A stretch of 64,000 bases of DNA from Clostridia bacterium UC5.1-1C12 (lineage in GTDB: Bacteria > Bacillota_I > Bacilli_A > Erysipelotrichales > Erysipelotrichaceae): the NCBI GenBank assembly GCA_001305055.1, contig BBZX01000008.1, forward strand, positions 1-64,000, given 5' to 3'. The number at the start of each line of letters is the position of its first letter. Position 1 is the first letter of the stretch. Shown here one piece after another: positions 30,627 to 41,200 of this stretch. Position numbers and translations under genes: made by a program. The notes under the pieces are model-generated. The model saw only the letters and a program-made list of their open reading frames with translations, did not search any database and was not told the DNA's origin.

Positions 30627-30983
30627 ATGCTTAAGAAAGTTTCAAGAAACGATGAACGTTTACGTCGTCATGCACGTGTTCGTACCAAAATCAATGGTAC
30701 TGCTGAATGCCCTCGCTTAAACGTATTCCGTTCAAACGCACATATCCATGTGCAGATTATTGATGATGTTGCAGGCAAGACTTTAGTGGCTTGCAGCAGT
30801 GTTGAATTGAAGTTAGAAAATGGCGGTAATATTGCTGCTGCAACGGCTGTTGGTACAGAAGTTGCAAAGCGCGCATTGGCTGCCGGTATTGAAAATGTAG
30901 TATTTGACCGTGGCGGATATATTTACCACGGACGTGTCAAGGCAGTGGCTGAAGCAGCCCGTGAAGCCGGACTGAAATTTTAA
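30627..30983 (+). CDS. rplR: 50S ribosomal protein L18
   Basis: Intact 118-residue L18, a 5S rRNA binder: [34 protein letters not shown] and [20 protein letters not shown]. Confidence 0.97.
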   Translation: MLKKVSRNDERLRRHARVRTKINGTAECPRLNVFRSNAHIHVQIIDDVAGKTLVACSSVELKLENGGNIAAATAVGTEVAKRALAAGIENVVFDRGGYIYHGRVKAVAEAAREAGLKF

Positions 30984-30999
30984 GGAGGTCATGCGAAAA

Positions 31000-31512
31000 A
31001 TGGAACGCAAACCAAGAAGAGACCGCGAACGCGAAAAAGAATTTGAAGAACGCGTCGTTACGATCAATCGTGTTACCAAGGTTGTTAAAGGTGGACGCCG
31101 TTTCCGCTTTGCTGCTCTTGTCGTGATCGGTGATAAAAAGGGACGTGTAGGTTTCGGTACAGGTAAAGCTAATGAAGTACCTGATGCTATCAAAAAAGCC
31201 ATTGAAGATGCTAAGAAGAATGTCTTCAATGTTGCTATCGTAAACGGAACAACTATTCCACATGAAATCGTTGGTAAATTCGGTGCCGGTGAAATCCTGC
31301 TCCGCCCGGCTTCAGAAGGTACTGGAGTTATCGCTGGCGGCGCTGTACGTGATGTACTGGAATTGGCCGGATTCAGCGATATCCTGTCTAAGTGCTTGGG
31401 GTCACGCACACCGGTTAACATGGTAAGTGCGACGATCAATGCTCTTCAGAATCTGAAGACAATCGAAGAAACTGCTCGTCTTCGTGATAAAAAGCCTCAG
31501 GAAATTCGTTAG
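31000..31512 (+). CDS. rpsE: 30S ribosomal protein S5
   Basis: Intact S5 of about 170 residues: [40 protein letters not shown] and [20 protein letters not shown]. The start at 31000 is ten bases after AAGGAGG; an in-frame ATG at 30991 is only two bases after it and is less likely. No rpmD (L30) lies between this gene and rplO. Confidence 0.96.
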   Translation: MERKPRRDREREKEFEERVVTINRVTKVVKGGRRFRFAALVVIGDKKGRVGFGTGKANEVPDAIKKAIEDAKKNVFNVAIVNGTTIPHEIVGKFGAGEILLRPASEGTGVIAGGAVRDVLELAGFSDILSKCLGSRTPVNMVSATINALQNLKTIEETARLRDKKPQEIR

Positions 31513-31526
31513 AGGGAGGACAACAC

Positions 31527-31967
31527 ATGAAATTACATGAAATGAGTTATACAGAAGGAGCTAGACGCGAAAGAAAGAGAATCGGACGCGGACATGGTTC
31601 TGGACATGGTAAAACATCTGGTAAAGGTCAAAAGGGACAAAACGCTCGCAGCGGCGGTGGTGTTCGTTTAGGTTTTGAAGGTGGACAGACACCAATCATG
31701 AGACGTTTACCAAAACGTGGATTTACAAACTTCAATCGTAAAGTATTTGCAATCGTTAATGTTGAGAGCTTAAACGTTTTCGAAAACGATACAGTTGTAA
31801 CTCCTGAATTATTGATTGAAACAGGTCTTGTAAGAAAAGAACTGGATGGAATTAAAATCTTGGGACAAGGCGAATTAGAGAAAAAATTAACTGTAAAGGC
31901 TAATAAATTTTCTGGGTCAGCTGTATCTACCATTGAACAAGCAGGCGGAAAAGTTGAGGTAATCTAA
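31527..31967 (+). CDS. rplO: 50S ribosomal protein L15
   Basis: Intact 146-residue L15: the Gly/Lys/Arg-rich start [20 protein letters not shown], then [20 protein letters not shown]. It directly follows rpsE (15-bp gap) and is followed by secY one base later. Confidence 0.97.
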   Translation: MKLHEMSYTEGARRERKRIGRGHGSGHGKTSGKGQKGQNARSGGGVRLGFEGGQTPIMRRLPKRGFTNFNRKVFAIVNVESLNVFENDTVVTPELLIETGLVRKELDGIKILGQGELEKKLTVKANKFSGSAVSTIEQAGGKVEVI

Positions 31968-31968
31968 G

Positions 31969-33261
31969 ATGTTTGCCACAGCAGTCAACATGTTCAAAAA
32001 CAAGGATATTCGTAAGAGAATCCTGTTTACATGTGCCATGTTGTTCATCTTCCGTTTTGGAGCGAACATTCCGGTTCCAAATGTTGATACAGGGGCGCTG
32101 CTGGCTGGTACGGACAGTAATTCACTGTTGGCGATGATGAACTTGCTGGGTGGCGGACACTTTCAGCAGTTCTCAATCTTTGCAATGGGTGTAGGACCTT
32201 ATATTACAGGTTCTATCATCATCCAATTGCTGTCAATGGATGTAATTCCGGCTTTGACTGAATTGTCAAAGCAAGGACAGACTGGACGTAAGGTCATTGA
32301 CCGTTACACAAGATACCTCGGTGTCGTACTGTGTTTCTTCCAGGCAGCCACAATGACGTATGCATTTGATAAAACTTATCATTTGCTGCTGAATAACAGC
32401 TTTGCATCTTATATCTTCGTTGCTATCGTCTTAACTGCCGGAACAATGTTCCTGCTTTGGATCGGTGACCAGATTTCAGCTAAAGGTATTGGTAATGGTG
32501 TATCCATGATCATCTTTGCCGGTATTGTTGCGAATCTGCCTGGTCAGTTTAAATCAACCTATGATACTTTAGTAACGGCTGAAACGGCAGGTGCCAACGG
32601 CATGCTGAGTTTCTTGCTGTATATTGTTGTGTATTTGGTAATTATCGTTCTTGTTGTTTTAATGACTGAAGCAACCAGAAGAATTCCTATCCAATATACT
32701 TCAAGTACAGTTATCAAGGGTAAAACCAATGAATTGACTTATCTGCCATTAAAGATCAACTCAGCCAGCGTTATCCCGGTAATCTTTGCTTCTTCAGTAA
32801 TGATTGCACCGGTAACCATTGCTACCTTCATCACACAGAATGATTTCACGCGTGCGATGCAGCAGGTGCTGAGCTTCCAGACATGGACAGGGTTAGCCAT
32901 CTATGTAGTCTTGATACTTTTATTTACATTCTTCTACACGAATCTTCAGGTGGATCCTGAAAAGATTTCCGAGAATCTCGGTAAATCAGGTACATATATT
33001 CCAGGTGTCAGACCTGGTGCTGAAACAAAGAATTATGTCAGCAAGGTTTTAAACCGCATCACTGTACTTGGTTCAATTTCATTGGCATTTATCGCTGTGC
33101 TGCCATATGTGATCCCATTAGTTAATCCGGCGTTTGCAAATACAAATGTTGGTTTAGGCGGAACGGGTATCATCATCGTAGTCGGTGTTGCTCTTGAAAC
33201 GGTGAAGTCATTGACCAGTCAGGCTACACAGAAAACATACCGTGGATTTATTGCTCGATAG
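31969..33261 (+). CDS. secY: Protein translocase channel subunit SecY
   Basis: Intact 430-residue protein with about ten hydrophobic helices. It shows RILFTCAMLFIFRFGANIPV, the plug/TM2 segment FSIFAMGVGPYITGSIIIQL and the cytoplasmic loop AEIRRIP-like EATRRIPIQYT. It forms the Sec channel for export, including the many lipoproteins here. It is the usual spc-operon member after rplO. Confidence 0.98.
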   Translation: MFATAVNMFKNKDIRKRILFTCAMLFIFRFGANIPVPNVDTGALLAGTDSNSLLAMMNLLGGGHFQQFSIFAMGVGPYITGSIIIQLLSMDVIPALTELSKQGQTGRKVIDRYTRYLGVVLCFFQAATMTYAFDKTYHLLLNNSFASYIFVAIVLTAGTMFLLWIGDQISAKGIGNGVSMIIFAGIVANLPGQFKSTYDTLVTAETAGANGMLSFLLYIVVYLVIIVLVVLMTEATRRIPIQYTSSTVIKGKTNELTYLPLKINSASVIPVIFASSVMIAPVTIATFITQNDFTRAMQQVLSFQTWTGLAIYVVLILLFTFFYTNLQVDPEKISENLGKSGTYIPGVRPGAETKNYVSKVLNRITVLGSISLAFIAVLPYVIPLVNPAFANTNVGLGGTGIIIVVGVALETVKSLTSQATQKTYRGFIAR

Positions 33262-33274
33262 AAGGTGAAGGAAC

Positions 33275-33919
33275 ATGAATTTATTGATTATGGGAGGACC
33301 TGGTGCCGGTAAGGGTACGATGTCTGAAAAAATCCTGAAGAAATACAATGTTCAGCATATTTCAACTGGAGATATCTTCAGAAATGAAATGGCGAATCAG
33401 ACTGAATTAGGGATATTGGCAAAAAGCTATATCGATCAGGGACTGCTTGTACCGGATGATGTAACGAATCAAATGGTAAAGAGCTACCTTGAGAAAACTG
33501 ATCTTGGCAATGGTTATCTGCTTGACGGATATCCGCGCACCATTGATCAGGCAAAGGCCTTTGACGAAATGACGAAGGGAACATCACTGGCGATCGGCAG
33601 AGTAATCTCGCTGAGTATCGCTTTTGAAGAACTTGCCGGCAGAGTTACAGGGCGCCGTATTTGTAAGAAATGCGGAGCAATCTATCACGTAAAATCACAC
33701 CCGCCGAAAGTGGAGGGAATCTGTGATGTATGTGGAAGCGAATTGATTCAGCGTAAAGATGACACAGTTGAAAGCTTAACTGTACGATTAGATGAATACC
33801 GCCGCCAGACAGAACCGGTTATGCTGTATTACGGCAATCAGGGACTGCTGCGCAGCGTAAATGCTAATCAGGCCATCGAAGACGTATGGAAAGATACGCA
33901 AAAAGCTTTGGAGGACTAA
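33275..33919 (+). CDS. adk: Adenylate kinase, zinc-containing
   Basis: Intact 214-residue enzyme (ATP + AMP to 2 ADP). It has P-loop GGPGAGKGT (7-15), the AMP-site ISTGDIFRNEM and LLDGYPRTIDQA, and a LID with four Cys (RRICKKCGAIYH, GICDVCGSEL) that bind zinc as in Gram-positive enzymes. Its stop abuts the map start. Confidence 0.98.
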   Translation: MNLLIMGGPGAGKGTMSEKILKKYNVQHISTGDIFRNEMANQTELGILAKSYIDQGLLVPDDVTNQMVKSYLEKTDLGNGYLLDGYPRTIDQAKAFDEMTKGTSLAIGRVISLSIAFEELAGRVTGRRICKKCGAIYHVKSHPPKVEGICDVCGSELIQRKDDTVESLTVRLDEYRRQTEPVMLYYGNQGLLRSVNANQAIEDVWKDTQKALED

Positions 33920-34693
33920 ATGATTACGACCAAATCACCAAGAGAAATCGAAGTTATGCGTGAGGCGGGAAGAATTGTCGGTTTGGCACATGCTGCGGCT
34001 GCCTCCTTCATTAAACCGGGTGTGACTACGAAAGAAGTCAATGCGGTTTGTGAAGAGGTCATCTTAAAGCATGGTGCTGCTCCTTCATTCAAGGGACTGT
34101 ACGATTTTCCGGCAGCAACCTGTATTTCGGTTAACTCGACTTTAGTTCATGGTATCCCGGACGATACAATACTAAAAGAGGGCGATATTATTTCGGTTGA
34201 TATTGGTGCCTGTTATCATGGTTATCATGGCGATTCGGCTTGGACATATGCGGTCGGCAGCATTGATGATGAAGCACAGAAATTAATGGATGTGACAAAA
34301 GCATCATTGTTTGAAGGTCTAAAATATGCGAAAGCTGGGAATCATCTGACTGATATAAGCCACGCAATTGGAGAATATGTTTATCAGCACGGTTATTCAA
34401 TTCCGCAGGATTATGCAGGCCATGGGATCGGAACTGAGGTTCATGAAGATCCGATTGTTCCCAATTTTGGCCCATCAGGTCACGGTATTTTATTAAAAGA
34501 AGGTATGACAATTGCAGTTGAACCGATGGTTCATGCAGGAAGGCCGCAGACCAAGGTGCTTCCTGATGGTACTGTTCTGACTAAGGACGGTTCACTGGCA
34601 GCTCATTTTGAGCATACAGTTGTGATTCTGAAAGATGGGTATGAAATTCTAACAACAACTTCAGAAAAGGAGGAACAAATTAATAATGGGTAA
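33920..34693 (+). CDS. map: Type I methionine aminopeptidase
   Basis: Intact 257-residue metalloenzyme that removes N-terminal Met. Metal ligands are visible: the two Asp in [19 protein letters not shown], His in [12 protein letters not shown], Glu in TIAVEPMV and Glu in FEHTVVI. It is placed between adk and infA as in other Firmicutes and overlaps infA by eight bases. Confidence 0.97.
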   Translation: MITTKSPREIEVMREAGRIVGLAHAAAASFIKPGVTTKEVNAVCEEVILKHGAAPSFKGLYDFPAATCISVNSTLVHGIPDDTILKEGDIISVDIGACYHGYHGDSAWTYAVGSIDDEAQKLMDVTKASLFEGLKYAKAGNHLTDISHAIGEYVYQHGYSIPQDYAGHGIGTEVHEDPIVPNFGPSGHGILLKEGMTIAVEPMVHAGRPQTKVLPDGTVLTKDGSLAAHFEHTVVILKDGYEILTTTSEKEEQINNG

Positions 34694-34904
34694 GCAAGAT
34701 GTAATTGAGATTGACGGCGTAGTCGAAGACACGCTTCCAAACGCAATGTTTAAAGTGAAATTAGCGAACGGGCACGAAATTCTGGCTCACGTTTCTGGTA
34801 AAATCCGTATGCACTACATTCGCATTTTACCGGGGGATCGTGTAACTGTTGAGATTTCACCATATGATTTAACACGTGGGCGTATAACATTCCGACATAA
34901 GTAG
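34686..34904 (+). CDS. infA: Translation initiation factor IF-1
   Basis: Intact 72-residue OB-fold protein: [60 protein letters not shown]. The start at 34686 overlaps the end of map, with AAGGAGG inside map. Confidence 0.97.
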   Translation: MGKQDVIEIDGVVEDTLPNAMFKVKLANGHEILAHVSGKIRMHYIRILPGDRVTVEISPYDLTRGRITFRHK

Positions 34905-34926
34905 TCGTGAACAAGGAGGGAAACGC

Positions 34927-35040
34927 ATGAAAGTAAGACCATCTGTCAAACCAATATGCGATAAGTGCCGCATCATCAAGCGCAAAGGTCGCGTGATGGT
35001 AATTTGTGAGAACCCTAAACACAAACAAAGACAAGGGTAA
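34927..35040 (+). CDS. rpmJ: 50S ribosomal protein L36
   Basis: A 37-residue protein: [20 protein letters not shown], then [17 protein letters not shown]. Cys11, Cys14, Cys27 and His32 form the zinc site of the C+ type. AAGGAGG lies upstream. Confidence 0.97.
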   Translation: MKVRPSVKPICDKCRIIKRKGRVMVICENPKHKQRQG

Positions 35041-35059
35041 AATGGAGGTGTAAACAAAT

Positions 35060-35425
35060 ATGGCTCGTATTGCAGGTGTTGATATTCCACGCGATAAGCG
35101 TGTTGTAGTTTCATTAACATATGTATATGGAATCGGCCCGACAACGGCTAGAAAGATTCTTGCAGACTGCGGAATCAGCGAAGATGTTCGTGTTAAGGAT
35201 TTAACTGAAGAACAAGAAAACGCGATTCGTAGTAAAGTAGACGGTATTAAAGTCGAAGGTGACTTACGCCGTGAAGTTTCATTAAACATCAAGCGTTTAA
35301 TGGAAATCGGATGCTATCGTGGTATCCGTCATCGTAAAGGTTTACCAGTTCGTGGACAACGCACTAAAACAAATGCGCGTACACGCAAAGGTCCGGTTCG
35401 TACAGTAGCGAACAAGAAGAAATAG
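35060..35425 (+). CDS. rpsM: 30S ribosomal protein S13
   Basis: Intact 121-residue S13: [37 protein letters not shown] and the tail [19 protein letters not shown]. It sits at the subunit interface and P-site tRNA. Confidence 0.97.
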   Translation: MARIAGVDIPRDKRVVVSLTYVYGIGPTTARKILADCGISEDVRVKDLTEEQENAIRSKVDGIKVEGDLRREVSLNIKRLMEIGCYRGIRHRKGLPVRGQRTKTNARTRKGPVRTVANKKK

Positions 35426-35444
35426 GACGTAGGGAGGAAATAGT

Positions 35445-35846
35445 ATGGCAAAAGTAAAAAAAGCTGCCGCTGGTGCTCGTAAACGTCGTGTTAGAAAGAA
35501 TATTGCTCGTGGTGTTGCACACATCCACTCTACATTCAATAACACTATTGTTACAATCACTGACGAAAACGGAAATGCGATTGCATGGTCTAGCGCCGGT
35601 GCATTAGGATTCAAAGGTTCTCGTAAATCTACACCATTTGCTGCTCAGTTAGCTGGTGAAGCTGCTGGTAAAGCTGCAATTGATAATGGTATGAAAACTG
35701 TTGCTGTTAACGTAAAGGGTCCAGGCCCTGGCCGTGAAGCTGCAGTAAGAGCATTACAAGTAGCAGGATTAGAAATTACATTGATCAACGATGTAACTCC
35801 AATTCCACACAATGGATGTCGTCCACCAAAACGACCACGTGGTTAA
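35445..35846 (+). CDS. rpsK: 30S ribosomal protein S11
   Basis: Intact 133-residue S11 of the 30S platform: [40 protein letters not shown] and [18 protein letters not shown]. rpsD does not follow, as in many Firmicutes, and must lie elsewhere. Confidence 0.97.
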   Translation: MAKVKKAAAGARKRRVRKNIARGVAHIHSTFNNTIVTITDENGNAIAWSSAGALGFKGSRKSTPFAAQLAGEAAGKAAIDNGMKTVAVNVKGPGPGREAAVRALQVAGLEITLINDVTPIPHNGCRPPKRPRG

Positions 35847-35873
35847 TTTAAACCTAAACTGAGGAGGTAAGCT

Positions 35874-36831
35874 ATGCAAAAATTCGAACGTGCACATTTT
35901 GAAGTAAAAGAGTATGTTGAGTCAGAAAGTTACGGAAAATTTGTGATTGAACCGCTTGAAAGAGGGTTCGGCCAAACAATCGGTAACGCATTAAGACGTG
36001 TTTTGCTCTCCTCATTACCGGGAGCTGCTGTATTCTCAATTAAAGTTGACGGCATCTACCATGAATTCACATCAATTCCGGGAATCATGGAAGATGTTAC
36101 AGCAATTATTTTAAATATCAAAACACTGATTATGGAGATCGACACCGATGAAGTGTATACACTGCGTATCTCTAAAAGGGACCTGGTCCTGTAACGGGCG
36201 GCGATATTATCTGCCCGGAGGTGTAAAGGTTCTGAATAAGGATTTATACATCTGTACCTTAGAAGAAGACGGTGTACTCGAAATGGAACTTCAGGCACGT
36301 ATTGGACGCGGTTATGTAAGTGCTGATACTAATAAGCAAATGTATCAGACACCAAACCAGCCGTTGGGTACTATCTATACTGACTCTATTTACACACCAA
36401 TCGAAAGAGTTTCCTATCAGGTTGAACCAACTCGTGTTGGTCAAAATGCAAAATATGATAAGATCATTTTTGAAATTTGGACTAACGGATCAATTACTCC
36501 TCAGGAATCAGTTGCATTAGGATCAAAAATTCTGATTGACCATCTTGAACTTTTAACAAACGTTCATGATGCTGTTAACGATATGGAATCAATCATGAAA
36601 GAAGCTCAGGGCGAAGTTGTCAATAAGGGTCTTGTGATGATGATTGAAGATCTTGATCTTTCTGTTCGTTCATACAATTGTTTAAAGCGTGCAGGTATTC
36701 AAACTGTTGAAGAACTGACACAAAAGACAGAAGATGAAATGATGAGAGTAAGAAACTTAGGTAAAAAATCACTTAAGGAAGTTAAAGACAAAATCTATGA
36801 TTTGGGCTTAAGCTTCAAATCATTTGAATAG
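35874..36831 (+). CDS. rpoA: RNA polymerase alpha subunit (two frameshifts as sequenced)
   Basis: The N-terminal assembly domain ([20 protein letters not shown]) and the C-terminal domain ([40 protein letters not shown]) lie in different frames. The 50-base stretch between them ([17 protein letters not shown]) lies in the third. Adding one A near 36176 and one C near 36218 gives 319 residues, normal for alpha. Two errors 40 bases apart in an essential gene are strong evidence of sequence error. Confidence 0.95.
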
Positions 36832-36852
36832 GTGTAAAGGGAGGACATAAAC

Positions 36853-37215
36853 ATGTGGAATCGTAGATTTGGACGTACTGCTGATCACCGTAAAGCAATG
36901 CTTCGTAACTTAGCTACATCTGTAATTTTGTACGGAAGCGTTGAAACGACTGAAATGAAGGCAAAAGACTTACGTTCTGTTGTTGATGAACTGATCACTT
37001 TGGCTAAGCGCGGAGATCTTCACGCTCGCCGTCAGGCTGCCAGCTTCGTACGCAATGCTGTTGACGAAAAGACTGGGCATACTGCAGTTCAAAAACTGTT
37101 TAATGAAATCGGACCTAAATACCAAGACCGTAAAGGTGGTTACACTAGCGTAATTAAGACTAGAAACCGCCGCGGTGATGGTGCTCCGATGGCAATTATT
37201 AAATTAGTTGACTAA
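36853..37215 (+). CDS. rplQ: 50S ribosomal protein L17
   Basis: Intact 120-residue L17: [40 protein letters not shown] and [20 protein letters not shown]. Last gene of the alpha operon. Confidence 0.97.
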   Translation: MWNRRFGRTADHRKAMLRNLATSVILYGSVETTEMKAKDLRSVVDELITLAKRGDLHARRQAASFVRNAVDEKTGHTAVQKLFNEIGPKYQDRKGGYTSVIKTRNRRGDGAPMAIIKLVD

Positions 37216-37228
37216 TTAACATGTGAAA

Positions 37229-37257
37229 GATGGCTGAGAAATCGGCTGTCTTTTTTT
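37229..37257 (+). terminator. Terminator of the S10-spc-alpha cluster
   Basis: A nine-pair stem with G-U pairs (37229-37237 with 37242-37250) is followed by seven T's. Confidence 0.8.
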
Positions 37258-37357
37258 GTGCATTTTGATTTTGATAATGCTGGGCGGGCGAGATTCTTAT
37301 AATTATAATGTAAGTATAGGAGTGGATGGGTTACAAAGGGAGGAGAATTAAGCCTTT

Positions 37358-38193
37358 ATGATGAAGAAATTCAGCACGATTATCAGCAGGATATTTTGAT
37401 TGGTGCCTTCTTATTTAGAATATATATATTTTCAAGTGGATGGGAAAACCTGAATGTACTTATTGAAAACACAAGAGGTCCCTTTTACGCAGATGTTTTG
37501 GTTGATAAAGAGCTAGTTTTAAATGAGATGCCACAGCGATATTTAGGTGATGATTTATCAGAGGACACCCGCAATGATTTGCTGATCCTTAAGGATTTTG
37601 AATATGATGGAAAGAAACCAATGCAAATGAATACTTACATTGAAGGGAATTGGAAGATTGGTCCTTATGAATGTAAGAATACAAAGAATGGGCGTTTATT
37701 TTCAACAGATTCCCGGATGCCTGAGACGGTACAGCTTGTACTCATGGATAAAGATCATAAATTCTATGTATCAGAACCAATAACAGTGACGCTGGATAAC
37801 TGTGTAAAGATTGATTTCACTGCCATGAAGGTAACCTATAATCGTAACTATATTCTAAAATTCATATCCCCGCTATTATGGCTCTTACTGAGTGGAGAAT
37901 TTATCGTTAGTATCTTCCTAGCGAAACGCAATAGTAAGAGCAATGCAGAGTATTTAGGCAATGATAAATTAGTTGAGTTTTTCTTCTATGTTCCATATGC
38001 TATGAGTATTATCTTCCTCATACAACATGCTTACAAGTTAAATTCACTATCTATTATTTTTGCTTTACTATTAAATGTATGTTATGTCATGCAGAGTGGG
38101 GATGATGAGAATGTTGCTCTTTGGATAGCGACAATTAATTTCTTGATTGCTATAGTTCATTTTTATTACCGATATTCTAATCATATAAATTAA
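37358..38193 (+). CDS. Membrane protein of unknown function (frameshift near the start)
   Basis: About 278 residues. ATGATGAAG at 37358 with GGGAGGAG upstream reads MMKKFSTIISRIF and must gain one T in the T4 run near 37396 to enter the long frame. That frame starts with a hydrophobic signal/anchor (LIGAFLFRIYIFSSG). A ~140-residue polar region follows, then a C-terminal membrane domain of about four helices (FISPLLWLLLSGEFIVSIFL, FFYVPYAMSIIFLI, LSIIFALLLNVCYV, ATINFLIAIVHFYY). The polar part is probably extracellular. No family recognised. Confidence 0.7.
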
Positions 38194-38195
38194 GA

Positions 38196-38241
38196 AAGCG
38201 TATTTTACATGGCTGAATCCATAGTGTATACGCTTTTTTCT
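38196..38241 (+). terminator. Terminator after the membrane protein
   Basis: AAGCGTA (38196-38202) pairs with TACGCTT (38229-38235), followed by a T run. The loop is long. Confidence 0.65.
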
Positions 38242-38343
38242 ATATCCTAAGCCAAGCCGCAAGCTTTATTCAAACAATCAGATTCCAGCATTCTCATGCG
38301 ATATTTAGATGCCTTTGTGGTATACTGTTTAATAGGTGATAAA

Positions 38344-39375
38344 ATGAAAAAACTTCTTGTATTAAGTATGCTTCTGTTACTGGCAGGATGTAAGAGTGAA
38401 CCGACTATTGAAGGTTTTACTGAAGATCAAATGGCAGAGCTGAGGAAGCATGAGGAAGTATTGAATAGAGTAAGAGATCAATGTGAATATCAGGAGTCGG
38501 TCAGATTGATGATGGATGCCGGGGCATTTAATGCGAATGACGTGGAGCTTTATTGTCAGATACCGCTGCGTGCTGAGCTGGTGCCGTCGCTGACTACTTT
38601 GGTTACCGCTGGTTATGATGCGGATCAGATTAAAACTCTTTTTGCTTTGAATTTCTATCGGCCTGAAAATACCGCCCGCTATTTGAATTATGCAGCTGAT
38701 AATCCACAGTACAGCTTGGAAGATGTTGTAGTGAGAATCAATATCGGTTTAGATGTGCCGTTTTTTACGAATACCCGTGTCATTGAGGATACGAGCGATT
38801 TCGGCATGCTGATTAATAAATATAATGAATTGCCGGAAGGGTATGAGCCAGCTGAATTGATGATAACACCAAGCCCATGTACAATTGGTTTTCATTTTTC
38901 TTGTTCATTCAATGATCCGCAATATGTGGAAAAGACTGCCGGTGAACATTTTCAGCAGCTTGTCGACGCGGCAGCTGAAGCGGGCATCAAAATCAACGCG
39001 ATTGCATCGTATCGTTCCTATGACTATCAATACAACCTCTATCATTATTATCTGAATGAGCAGGGGCAGGAATATGCCGATCTATATTATGCAAGACCAG
39101 GACAGAGTGAGCATAATTCCGGTTTAGCCATTGATGTGACAATGAATGATATGAATTATAATGAAATAGAGCTGGGTCCTGATTATCCATGGCTGCTTGA
39201 ACATATGGCTGATTATGGTTTTATCCTCCGTTATCCTGAGGATAAGACTGAATACACCGGCTTTGGTTATGAATCATGGCATCTGCGTTATGTCGGTGAA
39301 GAAATTGCCAAGGTTGTGATGGAAAACAATTGGTGTTTGGAAGAATATTATGCAAGAATGGATGTGACAAAATGA
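38344..39375 (+). CDS. VanY-like D-alanyl-D-alanine carboxypeptidase lipoprotein (M15)
   Basis: Intact protein of about 343 residues. It has a lipoprotein signal (LLLLAGC, Cys16), a ~190-residue N-terminal region, and a C-terminal M15B peptidase domain with the zinc motif SEHNSGLAIDVTM (H-x6-D) and WHLRYVG (second His), plus SYRSYDYQYNLYHYY. It should trim D-Ala from peptidoglycan stem peptides at the outer membrane face. The ATG at 38344 is preferred: it opens the signal peptide and follows AGGTGAT. Its stop overlaps the next start (ATGA). Confidence 0.9.
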   Translation: MKKLLVLSMLLLLAGCKSEPTIEGFTEDQMAELRKHEEVLNRVRDQCEYQESVRLMMDAGAFNANDVELYCQIPLRAELVPSLTTLVTAGYDADQIKTLFALNFYRPENTARYLNYAADNPQYSLEDVVVRINIGLDVPFFTNTRVIEDTSDFGMLINKYNELPEGYEPAELMITPSPCTIGFHFSCSFNDPQYVEKTAGEHFQQLVDAAAEAGIKINAIASYRSYDYQYNLYHYYLNEQGQEYADLYYARPGQSEHNSGLAIDVTMNDMNYNEIELGPDYPWLLEHMADYGFILRYPEDKTEYTGFGYESWHLRYVGEEIAKVVMENNWCLEEYYARMDVTK

Positions 39376-40554
39376 AAAACTAAAAATATTGCTTACTTTG
39401 TTTGTATTATGCGGCTGTCAGTCAGCACCTGCTGAACCTGATGAAGTTACTGATCCGGTAGTAAAAGAGGAAACACCGCCTGAGAATCAAGATGTTGTTG
39501 TGCATTTCAGCGGTGTTGGTGATAATCTGATTCATGATTCCATCTATCGTGACGCGGATCGCTTAGCAGGTGAAATGAATGATGGACTTTATGATTTTTA
39601 CCGCTGTATGAAGATGTCAAGGATGAAATTGAGAAGTCCGATTTAGCATTCATTAATCAGGAGACGATTTTGGGCGGTGATGAGCTGGGTCTGTCAGGGT
39701 ATCCGACCTTTAATTCCCCGCAGTGCCTTGCTGAACAGCTGCCTGCCTTTGGTTTTAATATGATCAATCACGCGACCAACCATGCGCTGGACAAGTGGGA
39801 AAGTGGTATCAATAATGCGATCTCTTTCTGGCGTCAGCAATCCGGTATTGTAATGGCAGGTATCTATGATTCATGGGAAGACCGTGCTGAGGTTAGGGTT
39901 ATCGAAAAAAATGGCATTCGTTTTTCCTTTCTGGCTTATACTTATGGCACTAACGGCATAGAATCATATGCCGGCTATGCGATTCCATACTTTGATGAGA
40001 CAACGATCCGCGAAGATGTAGCACGTGCAAAGGAAGTCAGCGATGTGGTGATTGTATCGGCACATTGGGGGAATGAGAACCAATTTGAACCAAATGAATT
40101 TGAATATGAATATGCACAGCTCTTTGCTGATCTGGGTGTTGATGTTGTCATCGGTACGCATCCGCATGTTATTCAGCCGGTGACGTGGGTAACGGGTGCT
40201 TCGGGTAATAATACCTTAGTTGTTTATTCCCTGGGAAATTTTATTGGCGGAATGCTGGATATGTATAATAATTTATCTGGAATGATTTCCTTTGATTTCG
40301 TAAAAAAAGCGGATTCAGAAAAGATTACTGTAGAGAATGTGAAATGGATACCGCTGGTTTCTCATTATGAGGGAGATGCCAATGATATTATGAATACACG
40401 ATTAAATTTCAAAGTATATAAGCTTAAGAATTATACCGATGAACTCGCCAGTCAGCATGGGCTTAATGGTTATGAGGGGCAAGTGGTTACTAAAGAGGCC
40501 TTCAGTGCGCGGACTCATGAGGTAATCGGTAATATCATACCTATCGAGGAGTAA
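39372..40554 (+). CDS. CapA-family (poly-gamma-glutamate-type) lipoprotein (two frameshifts)
   Basis: About 394 residues. The start ATG at 39372 overlaps the upstream stop. One A is missing from the A5 run at 39375, after which MKKLKILLTLFVLCGC gives a lipobox (Cys16). A C is missing near 39604. The core is a CapA/YwtB metallophosphoesterase-like domain: GVGDNLIHDSIYRD, INQETILGG, INHATNHALDKWESG, VSAHWGNENQFEP, VIGTHPHVIQPV and YSLGNFIGG. CapA proteins act in polyglutamate or capsule assembly, but many are of unknown role. Translational coupling to the VanY-like gene suggests shared cell-wall work. Confidence 0.88.
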
Positions 40555-40556
40555 AT

Positions 40557-41137
40557 ATGGAAGCGTTAATTAAAGAGATGGAAACTTATGCGGCAGAGAA
40601 TCATGTGCCCATCATGCAGCAGGAAGGCATTGAATTTTTCAGAAGCTTGTAGAGAAGGAAGAAATAAGGAGCATACTAGAATTGGGTACCGCCATCGGTT
40701 ATTCAGCAATACAGCTGGCAAGACTGCATCCCGACATTCATGTTGTTACTATTGAAAGAGATGAGGCGCGTTATCAGCTGGCTGTTGAAAATGTGAAGCA
40801 CAGCGGGTTAGATAAACAGATTACATGTATCTTTGATGATATCATGAATGTGGAATTAAGTGATTCATTTGACTGTATCTTCATTGATGCGGCCAAAGCA
40901 CAGTATATTCGCTTCTTTGAACGCTTTGAAGTGAATCTGAAGCCCGGCGGTGTCATTGTCAGTGATAATCTTAAGTTTCATGGCTTAGTAGGGGCTCCAT
41001 TGATTAAATCACGCAACCTGCGTTCTTTGGTACGTAAAATTCAGGGATACATTGATTATTTAAAAATGCGTGGTGATTATGAAACGGAATTTTATGAATG
41101 CGGTGATGGTGTAGCAGTAAGCCGTAAAAGAATTTAA
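40557..41137 (+). CDS. O-methyltransferase, SAM-dependent (frameshift as sequenced)
   Basis: About 193 residues of the class I methyltransferase type (TrmR/COMT-like O-methyltransferase family 3). SAM motif I is ILELGTAIGYSAIQLA, motif II VTIERDEARYQLAVENV, with FDCIFIDAAKAQYIRFFE and GGVIVSDNLKF, all typical of the family. One T added to the T5 run near 40640 joins MEALIKEMETYAAENHVP to the rest. The start two bases after the capA stop, with GAGGAG, implies one operon. In B. subtilis the relative TrmR methylates tRNA; here the substrate is unproven. Confidence 0.87.
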
Positions 41138-41200
41138 GCGAACTTCTTCCATAATCAGTAAAATGTGTTACAATAAATAAAAGAAAAGTGGTGATTCAAG

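Noticed and set aside
35874..36831. A split rpoA as a real two-gene RNA polymerase alpha
   Set aside because: Two compensating losses within 40 bases interrupt a conserved strand ([11 protein letters not shown]); neither half has its own ribosome site.
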